This document shows positions 26,082-30,715 of a DNA stretch of 30,715 nucleotides, piece after piece. Numbering within the stretch: position 1 is the stretch's first letter; each line of letters starts with the position of its first letter. The notes below the pieces were generated by a model. The model searched no databases. It had not been told where the DNA came from and was given only the letters and a program-made list of their open reading frames with translations. Origin of the DNA: Bacillota bacterium. Lineage in GTDB: Bacteria; Bacillota_C; Negativicutes; Sporomusales; Sporomusaceae. The translations under genes and the position numbers were made by a program. The stretch lies in the NCBI GenBank assembly GCA_023441125.1, contig JAEZQV010000274.1, positions 1-30,715 of the forward strand. Reading direction: 5' to 3'.

Positions 26082-26188
26082 AAAAAGTCACCCTACCGGG
26101 GTGATGGCAGGGCGTTGTGGTATGGGGTGGCAGACAAAATTTGCTCCCGATTTCGTTTTCATTATCTCATGAGAGGGGGTGAGACAGA

Positions 26189-26587
26189 ATGTCGATGTTG
26201 GCAAAATTAAAACCTGTCATGGAAGAAAAGAACTATTCTCTATATCGTGCGCTAAGGGAATTGAGGCGGTTCTCGCGGACTAATGTAGCGCTGGCTATAG
26301 GTGTAAGTTACGAAACCTTGGGTCGGACTGAACGCGGAGAGCGCGAACCAACCAAAGAAGAGGTTATGGCAATGGATAAGAAGTTTGGCTGCAATGGGGA
26401 ATTGATCCGGATTTGGCTTGGAAATGTAAAACTTAGCTCTGCCAGAGTAAGGCAAGTCAAAGAAGTTAACCGCGTAATTACCTTACCTGATACACGCCAA
26501 GTCAGGCGCTTTAAACCTTGGAATTTGATTACTCCTTTGCTTGGTGGGTACTTCCTTTACGAACTTTTGAAAGGGGTATGGTTATGA
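26189..26587 (+). CDS. XRE-type HTH protein with C-terminal hydrophobic tail
   Basis: 132 residues. HTH at about 20-60 (RRFSRTNVALAIGVSYETLG, RTERGEREPTKEEVMAMDKK), and a hydrophobic C-terminus (LITPLLGGYFLYELLKGVW) that could be a membrane or dimerisation segment. RBS GGGGGTGAG. The stop overlaps the next start (ATGA). Regulator of unknown target. Confidence 0.75.
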   Translation: MSMLAKLKPVMEEKNYSLYRALRELRRFSRTNVALAIGVSYETLGRTERGEREPTKEEVMAMDKKFGCNGELIRIWLGNVKLSSARVRQVKEVNRVITLPDTRQVRRFKPWNLITPLLGGYFLYELLKGVWL

Positions 26588-26823
26588 AAAAGACAAATAA
26601 AAAAACCGCTCCCACAAGAGAAGCGGATACAAAAAGTTTTCAAGAACATTCTAGCATGTTTCAGCTTGGTTATCAAGATTCGGCAATATATCAATGGGAC
26701 AAATTGCCGGTGGAACATGCAAAATTTGTTATTAATTCATACCGACAACGTGCCGCCAGAAATGATTACTTGGCTGGCTTTGCCCAAGGTGCAGAAGATG
26801 CTCTGCGAGGGGTGGCAGCATGA
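26584..26823 (+). CDS. Small hypothetical phage protein, 79 residues
   Basis: ATG 26584, with AAGGGG seven bases upstream and ATGA overlap with the previous stop. A lysine-rich start (KKTNKKTAPTREADTK) is followed by an alpha-helical region ending FAQGAEDALRGVAA. No cysteines, no membrane segment, no family recognised. Confidence 0.6.
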   Translation: MKKTNKKTAPTREADTKSFQEHSSMFQLGYQDSAIYQWDKLPVEHAKFVINSYRQRAARNDYLAGFAQGAEDALRGVAA

Positions 26824-26945
26824 AGATCGAATTTGTGTGCAAAACCTGCGGCAAGCGGATCATGCTGCAGCCAGATACCTATGAAAAGGCATACAAGGGG
26901 CATGACAAGTGCCTGAGTTGCCGGGGGAAGCGACATGCAAACTGA
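26820..26945 (+). CDS. 41-residue zinc-finger-like protein
   Basis: ATG overlaps the preceding stop (ATGA). FVCKTCGKRIMLQ and KCLSCRGKRH give two C-x-x-C pairs about 22 residues apart, enough for one zinc site. The end overlaps the next start by 11 bases. Confidence 0.55.
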   Translation: MKIEFVCKTCGKRIMLQPDTYEKAYKGHDKCLSCRGKRHAN

Positions 26946-27087
26946 ATGCCTGTGCTGCACCTGTGATGTACCGATTAACTTTTGTGCTTACCGGCTCTGC
27001 AGTGGCGACTGCTGCCAAAGTAACTGCCTGTCAACCGATTGTCTATATTATAAAAAGGAAGGTGCTTTTAATGCCAACAATCACTAG
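26935..27087 (+). CDS. Cysteine-rich 50-residue protein
   Basis: ATG with GGGGGAAG upstream, overlapping the preceding gene. Ten cysteines lie in the first 36 residues (CLCCTCDVPINFCAYRLC, then SGDCCQSNCLSTDC), followed by a polar tail. Dense cysteines suggest metal binding. It overlaps the next gene by 17 bases. The overlaps and RBS support it; I know no family. Confidence 0.5.
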   Translation: MQTECLCCTCDVPINFCAYRLCSGDCCQSNCLSTDCLYYKKEGAFNANNH

Positions 27088-27394
27088 GAAAATATATAGC
27101 CCATGGGCTTTCACTGACAATTGGCAACAGAAAAGTATCGCTAATTCGGAGATATACCAAGAAATAAAAGATAAAGCCGTTATTGTATATAAAAACCAGC
27201 AAGTCACTGATGATTTATTGAAATCAAAAACAGTGATAATGCCCACCGGCAATGGTTATGCGCATGCGAATTATAAGATTTTAAGCAATCCATTTAAATT
27301 AAGCAATATTGAATTAGCACTTATTTGCGATAGCGGCAATCTTTGTTATGGGTATAGGTCCAGCGGCGATATTATTACCATTCATACTGACTGA
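27071..27394 (+). CDS. Hypothetical phage protein, 107 residues
   Basis: ATG 27071 with AAGGAAGG upstream. A soluble protein (TITRKIYSPWAFTDNWQQKS ... YRSSGDIITIHTD) with no motif I recognise. Codon and base use are AT-rich compared with its neighbours. Confidence 0.6.
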   Translation: MPTITRKIYSPWAFTDNWQQKSIANSEIYQEIKDKAVIVYKNQQVTDDLLKSKTVIMPTGNGYAHANYKILSNPFKLSNIELALICDSGNLCYGYRSSGDIITIHTD

Positions 27395-27408
27395 CGGAGG
27401 TAAGTACA

Positions 27409-27726
27409 ATGCAAAATAGCTGCCACCTCTGTCACGAACCATTCGTCGCCGACATGCGCCGCCACGACTGGGAAGATGCACGCGGCTGGATATGGGACAT
27501 ATGCGGCGTGTGCCATGAAGATATGCGAAATAAGGAGGCTGTACTAATGGGTATATACGAAGTGAAATACCGCGCTGACAACTTGTTTGAGGCCAAGGTA
27601 ATGGTCAAGGCAGCTACTGCCAGGGATGCCAAGCGGCTGGCGCTGCAAAGCCAGGATGTTATTAACCTGCAGCAATACGGCCGCGTGAAGGTTGCAAGTG
27701 TGCGGCTGGTAGAGGGGGCGGCGTAG
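27409..27726 (+). CDS. Zinc-binding phage protein
   Basis: 105 residues; RBS ACGGAGG. The N-terminal half has CHLCHEPF and WDICGVCHEDM (two C-x-x-C pairs, a treble-clef-like finger). The second half (MGIYEVKYRADNLFEAKVMV) forms a beta-alpha domain. An internal ATG (27547) with AAGGAGG upstream could be an alternative start for the second half alone. Function unknown. Confidence 0.6.
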   Translation: MQNSCHLCHEPFVADMRRHDWEDARGWIWDICGVCHEDMRNKEAVLMGIYEVKYRADNLFEAKVMVKAATARDAKRLALQSQDVINLQQYGRVKVASVRLVEGAA

Positions 27727-28523
27727 TGAGCAACTTAGTATCTGCGAATGAGATAAAAGCCCAAGTAAGTATTGTGCAAGATGTTATGCGGAAGATCATG
27801 AAAGATGGTACGCATTACGGAGTAATTCCAGGATGTGAAAAACCTACTCTATATAAAGCTGGATCAGAAGTTTTATTAACTACCTTCCAGGTTTCAGTAA
27901 GTCCTACAGTCGAGGATCTATCTACTGAAGATGAAGCAAGGTTTAGGGTGTTTACCCAAGGAACTTATCGCGGCGATGGTACTCATGTTGGCACCGGCAT
28001 TGGTGAGTGTTCTTCTAACGAAGAAAAGTACAAGTGGCGCAAAGCCGTGTGTGATGAAGAATGGGAAGAAACACCGGAAAACCGTCGTCGGGAAAAGTGG
28101 TTTAAGGGCAAATGGAATAAATCGGCTAGGAAGTTTGATGATCCCTATAAGGTTAAGCAGGTAAGAACCGAAATTGCAGATGTTTCTAACACTGTACTTA
28201 AAATGGCGAAGAAGCGGAGCCAGATTGATCTTACTCTGACTTCAACAGCGGCCAGTGATATATTCACTCAGGATGTTGAAGACATGCCGGAAGAATTACG
28301 CGAAATGGAAAATGACACTCCTCGCAAAGAACCGGTTCAGCCGCCACAGCCTAAACAAGCGTCCCAGGCTGATATAGTAGATGAAAACATCCCTAGTTGC
28401 GAAGATTGCGGCATTCCTATTGCAAAGACTATGGCAGATGCAGAGAAGGTAATTGATTGGTGCAATAAAAAACACGGCGGCCGGAAACTCTGCCGGAACT
28501 GCCAAAGCAAATCGAATGCTTGA
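27726..28523 (+). CDS. Conserved phage protein with C-terminal zinc finger
   Basis: 265 residues; GTG start overlaps the previous stop by one base. The MRKIMKDGTHYGVIPGCEKP and LYKAGSEVLLTTF motifs are found in proteins that stand in phage recombination/replication modules, next to RecT/ERF-like and nuclease genes. A proline-rich linker (about 200-220) leads to a C-terminal zinc finger (CEDCGIPI ... CRNCQ). Biochemical function not known to me. The next gene overlaps by eight bases. Confidence 0.7.
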   Translation: MSNLVSANEIKAQVSIVQDVMRKIMKDGTHYGVIPGCEKPTLYKAGSEVLLTTFQVSVSPTVEDLSTEDEARFRVFTQGTYRGDGTHVGTGIGECSSNEEKYKWRKAVCDEEWEETPENRRREKWFKGKWNKSARKFDDPYKVKQVRTEIADVSNTVLKMAKKRSQIDLTLTSTAASDIFTQDVEDMPEELREMENDTPRKEPVQPPQPKQASQADIVDENIPSCEDCGIPIAKTMADAEKVIDWCNKKHGGRKLCRNCQSKSNA

Positions 28524-29112
28524 ATTTAATGAGGAACTTCACCAATATACCGACAATGGCATAGTCATTCCGTCTGTTACCCAAATACTACAGTTTGCCG
28601 GGTTGACACATGACTTCTCAATGGTTGGCTCGGCGGACTTAGCCTGGAAAGCAAATTTAGGAACGCAAGTGCATGCGGCAACTGCGTTAGACGATAATGA
28701 CAACCTTGGCGGGTATGATCCGCAGATTAACGGATATATCGAGGCATGGCGAAGGTTTAAAGCCGAGTGCGATTTTGTTCCTCAATTTGCAGAACAAAGG
28801 GTATATTCCAAAAAGTATGGTTATGCCGGAACGTTGGACCGGATTGGAAAGTTAGGCGGGGCTGACACATTGCTGGATATAAAGACTGCTTCGGTAGTTG
28901 ACCTAGTTTGTGTCGGCCCGCAAACAGCTGCTTACGAGGCAGCTAGTAACGAGCAAAACAAGCGCAAGACCAAGTATAAGCGGTACGCCGTTAAACTCTT
29001 GCCAGATGGCAAATATAAGCTAATCGCGTGTGACAACAAAATGGACTTGCAGGTATTCCTTAGTTCCTTAAATTTATATAACTGGAGGACGAGCAAACAT
29101 GACAGATGTTAA
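28516..29112 (+). CDS. PD-(D/E)XK nuclease, Cas4/RecB-like, of a phage
   Basis: 198 residues from ATG 28516, overlapping the preceding stop by eight bases. The core YGYAGTLDRIGKLGG then TLLDIKTAS gives the D...(D/E)xK catalytic pattern, with the preceding FAEQRVYS and a later Q-TAAYEAA helix typical of RecB-family nucleases. No four-cysteine Fe-S site is visible. Likely cleaves DNA ends in the recombination of the element. Confidence 0.8.
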   Translation: MLEFNEELHQYTDNGIVIPSVTQILQFAGLTHDFSMVGSADLAWKANLGTQVHAATALDDNDNLGGYDPQINGYIEAWRRFKAECDFVPQFAEQRVYSKKYGYAGTLDRIGKLGGADTLLDIKTASVVDLVCVGPQTAAYEAASNEQNKRKTKYKRYAVKLLPDGKYKLIACDNKMDLQVFLSSLNLYNWRTSKHDRC

Positions 29113-29806
29113 AAGGGTGACTAAAGAGGTTAAGGTTTTGGTGGCATTAACTCCTAACGCAGTATCCCTGGCAAGCCAGGCGGCTGAGATTATAAACCAA
29201 GCAACTGACTTTAAAGTACAGAGCGCTGAGCAGCGGACAAATATCTTAGAATTGGCTAAGAAAATCAAGACTGTTTCTAAGGGGTTAGAGGACGAAAGGT
29301 TTAATACAACAAGGCCGATGGATACAGCAAAAAAAGAAATAATGAGTCTTTATCAAGAACCATTGGATAAACTGGTCAAGGCTGAAAACATCATAAAGAA
29401 AGCTGTCCTGGACTTTGACCGGGAAGAACGCCGTAAAGCCGAAGAACAGCAAGCCAAATTAAGAGCCGAAGCCGAAGAACGGGCGCGAAAAGAGCGGGAA
29501 CGCTTAGAGGCACAAGCATTGAAGGCAATAGATAAAGGCAAGGAAGAAAAGGCGGAGCATCTTATTGAACAGGCCGAAGCAGTGCAAATCTTTGCGCCGG
29601 TAATTCAGATGCCGGTACACAAAGCCCACGGAACTTCGGTTCGTCAAGTATGGAAATACCGGATTACTGATGTAAACCTGATTCCAAGAGAGTATATGAT
29701 TCCTAATGAAAAGATGCTTGGCGCAATGGCTAAGTCAACGCATGATGCTGTAAAGGTTCCCGGTGTTGAGTTTTATTCAGAAGATTCCTTGGCAATATCG
29801 GTGTGA
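29099..29806 (+). CDS. Coiled-coil phage protein (DUF1351-like)
   Basis: 235 residues; RBS GGAGGA; overlaps the nuclease by 14 bases. A central charged coiled coil (about 100-165, FDREERRKAEEQQAKLRAEA onward) is flanked by an N-terminal helical part and a C-terminal part with VRQVWKYRITDVNLIPREYM, typical of proteins encoded between nuclease and SSB-type genes in phages. Probably acts in DNA recombination or replication; this is by context. Confidence 0.7.
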   Translation: MTDVKRVTKEVKVLVALTPNAVSLASQAAEIINQATDFKVQSAEQRTNILELAKKIKTVSKGLEDERFNTTRPMDTAKKEIMSLYQEPLDKLVKAENIIKKAVLDFDREERRKAEEQQAKLRAEAEERARKERERLEAQALKAIDKGKEEKAEHLIEQAEAVQIFAPVIQMPVHKAHGTSVRQVWKYRITDVNLIPREYMIPNEKMLGAMAKSTHDAVKVPGVEFYSEDSLAISV

Positions 29807-29822
29807 TAGGAGATAACGCCTG

Positions 29823-30032
29823 ATGTTAAAAGTGAGTGTCATGGGTGATGGAATTAATTTCGAACTTGATGGAGTGCCAGAACACGTAGCGCCAAATATT
29901 ATGAGTTGGGCTATTGCCGGCAAGTATGGTGATGCACAGTCGGCGCGTATAACTCCACCGGCTGCCGTAGTGACGGAACCTGCCGGCGACAAAGAACCGG
30001 GACCAGCCGACACTGACGGTGAGCCTCCCTAA
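29823..30032 (+). CDS. Small phage protein, 69 residues
   Basis: ATG with AGGAG about ten bases upstream. The first part is ordered (VSVMGDGINFELDGVPEHVA), and the rest is Pro/Ala/Glu rich and probably disordered. No family recognised. Confidence 0.55.
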   Translation: MLKVSVMGDGINFELDGVPEHVAPNIMSWAIAGKYGDAQSARITPPAAVVTEPAGDKEPGPADTDGEPP

Positions 30033-30114
30033 AGTAGCCAAGCGGCAGATAGGGCCAAGACCAGGCGAATCTACACTAGACTATGACCGCAGGATGCGGG
30101 CACGGATTAAGTAA
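30019..30114 (+). CDS. Possible 31-residue basic protein
   Basis: GTG frame overlapping the preceding gene; product KVAKRQIGPRPGESTLDYDR then RMRARIK. The PGE-T-DYDRRMR pattern is of the kind seen in short phage proteins. No clear RBS; low certainty. Confidence 0.35.
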   Translation: MSLPKVAKRQIGPRPGESTLDYDRRMRARIK

Positions 30115-30134
30115 AGTTAAGGAGTGTGTATATC

Positions 30135-30715
30135 ATGAGTTGTGACCATGATTATAAAGATATGGGTGATGGAGCCGTAGTTTGCGATAAATGCGGTGAC
30201 AGTAATGTTAATCAAGCAGAGGTTGTTCCGGGCTATAAAGGATTCCATAAAGACTTTACTTGTGGCGGTAATAGCAGTAGCGTCCCATTAACCCAATATG
30301 CAGTTGACGGCGAATACGAAAACCCCGACGCAATAGCCTGCAAAAAGGGTGCACATTATTGCGAATATCCACTTGATGTTTTTGGTTACTACCCGCCTGC
30401 AGATAGCCGATATGCAGAAGTAAAAGGCAGCGGTAAAATTGCCCGCCACTCTGATGATAGCAAAATTGCTTGCACAAAAATTAAGATTGGTGCGGAAATT
30501 ACACTCAGTGCAATGGTTACAGCGGCAGTAAAGTTTGTTTTTGACCGGGTAGATTGGACAAAGAGTGAAAATAACACGGATTGTGACCAGGGTGCTGCCA
30601 GCCAGACAGGGGACCAGGGTGCTGCCAGCCAGACAGGGGACCGGGGTGCTGCCAGCCAGACAGGGGACCGGGGTGCTGCCAGCCAGACAGGGGACCGGGG
30701 TGCTGCCAGCCAGAC
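30135..30715 (+). CDS. DUF7666-like protein with GDRGAASQT repeats, partial
   Basis: Starts at ATG 30135 (AAGGAG ten bases upstream) and runs off the window. N-terminal Cys motif CDHDYKDMGDGAVVCDKCG; then a domain (about 35-145; YKGFHKDFTC, HYCEYPLDVFGYYPPADSRY, IKIGAEITLSAMV) known from phage and bacterial proteins with glycine-rich repeats; then nine-residue repeats of the type GDQGAASQT/GDRGAASQT. Function is unknown; in relatives the repeats probably form an elongated, beta-helical part. Confidence 0.8.
   Translation, partial: MSCDHDYKDMGDGAVVCDKCGDSNVNQAEVVPGYKGFHKDFTCGGNSSSVPLTQYAVDGEYENPDAIACKKGAHYCEYPLDVFGYYPPADSRYAEVKGSGKIARHSDDSKIACTKIKIGAEITLSAMVTAAVKFVFDRVDWTKSENNTDCDQGAASQTGDQGAASQTGDRGAASQTGDRGAASQTGDRGAASQ
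30585..30715 (+). repeat. 27-bp tandem repeats inside the coding sequence
   Basis: Four full units and a 23-base start of a fifth begin at 30585, 30612, 30639, 30666 and 30693. They are nearly identical at DNA level; units 1-2 have CAG (Gln) and units 3-5 CGG (Arg) as second codon. The array continues past the window. Confidence 0.95.

Larger units (their letters stand above)
20200..30715. mobile_element. Left part of an integrated prophage-like element
   Basis: The segment starts beside tRNA-Lys with a tyrosine integrase reading towards the tRNA. It contains a repressor switch, an excisionase-like protein, many tiny overlapping genes and phage recombination-type genes, and is visibly more AT-rich than the core. 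The left border is placed at the tRNA 3' end; the exact border depends on the attachment core, whose second copy lies outside the window. No structural phage genes are seen yet, so an integrative element of another kind is not excluded. Confidence 0.8.

Noticed and set aside
26087..26104. Hairpin TCACCC-TACCG-GGGTGA as a terminator
   Set aside because: Short stem and no T-run on the plus strand; operon continuity is likely.
30585..30715. CRISPR array
   Set aside because: The repeats are contiguous, 27 bases without spacers, and in frame within a coding sequence.

Overview
The window looks like chromosomal DNA of a strictly anaerobic, diderm Firmicute of the Negativicutes/Sporomusaceae kind. 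This is inferred from the mixture of a CODH-like gene, a 2-oxoacid:ferredoxin oxidoreductase, Firmicute-type promoters, ribosome binding sites and terminators, a GC-rich core, and a CtsR-like operator. I cannot name the species. About two thirds (1-20.2 kb) is GC-rich core genome. The remainder (20.2 kb to the end) is a more AT-rich integrated element, apparently the left part of a prophage whose right end lies outside the window.

Core region. It opens with the tail of an asparagine synthase, then a DUF1848 iron-sulfur protein on the minus strand and a membrane-anchored ankyrin protein. A sulfur amino-acid block follows: metY (O-acetylhomoserine sulfhydrylase) behind a leader with promoter and intrinsic terminator, then a tight run of a two-cluster ferredoxin-like protein, a MetQ-type lipoprotein and a cystathionine gamma-synthase/lyase-family enzyme. 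Next comes the most interesting unit, 7.2-12.9 kb: a CooS-like protein, a Tat-lipoprotein solute-binding protein, permease and ATPase of the NitT/TauT/SsuABC type, and larE, all in one operon between its own promoter/leader and a strong bidirectional terminator. The CooS protein keeps the B/D-cluster cysteines and most C-cluster ligands, but the position of one C-cluster cysteine is Asp and the histidine ladder of the usual proton path is mostly gone. It is therefore probably not an ordinary CO dehydrogenase. On the minus strand follow an orphan dnaK-dnaJ pair with a CtsR-type operator, and a peroxiredoxin-korA-korB operon.

Junction, 19.2-20.3 kb: a candidate small RNA with its own terminator, a 40-residue membrane protein, a pair of hairpins, then tRNA-Gln(CTG) and tRNA-Lys(CTT) behind a perfect consensus promoter. 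The tyrosine integrase is next to the 3' end of tRNA-Lys, the classical position for attL.

Element, 20.3-30.7 kb: integrase; two exported small proteins (possible lysogenic cargo); a small HTH gene behind several inverted repeats; a LexA-controlled short transcript; a divergent repressor/HTH switch with five 15-bp operators, one of which fills the spacer of a perfect promoter; a ribbon-helix-helix protein; an excisionase-like zinc-ribbon HTH protein; a chain of very small, often cysteine-rich, overlapping genes; a replication/recombination block (conserved phage protein, PD-(D/E)XK nuclease, coiled-coil protein); and the start of a repeat protein of the GDRGAAS type, cut by the window edge.
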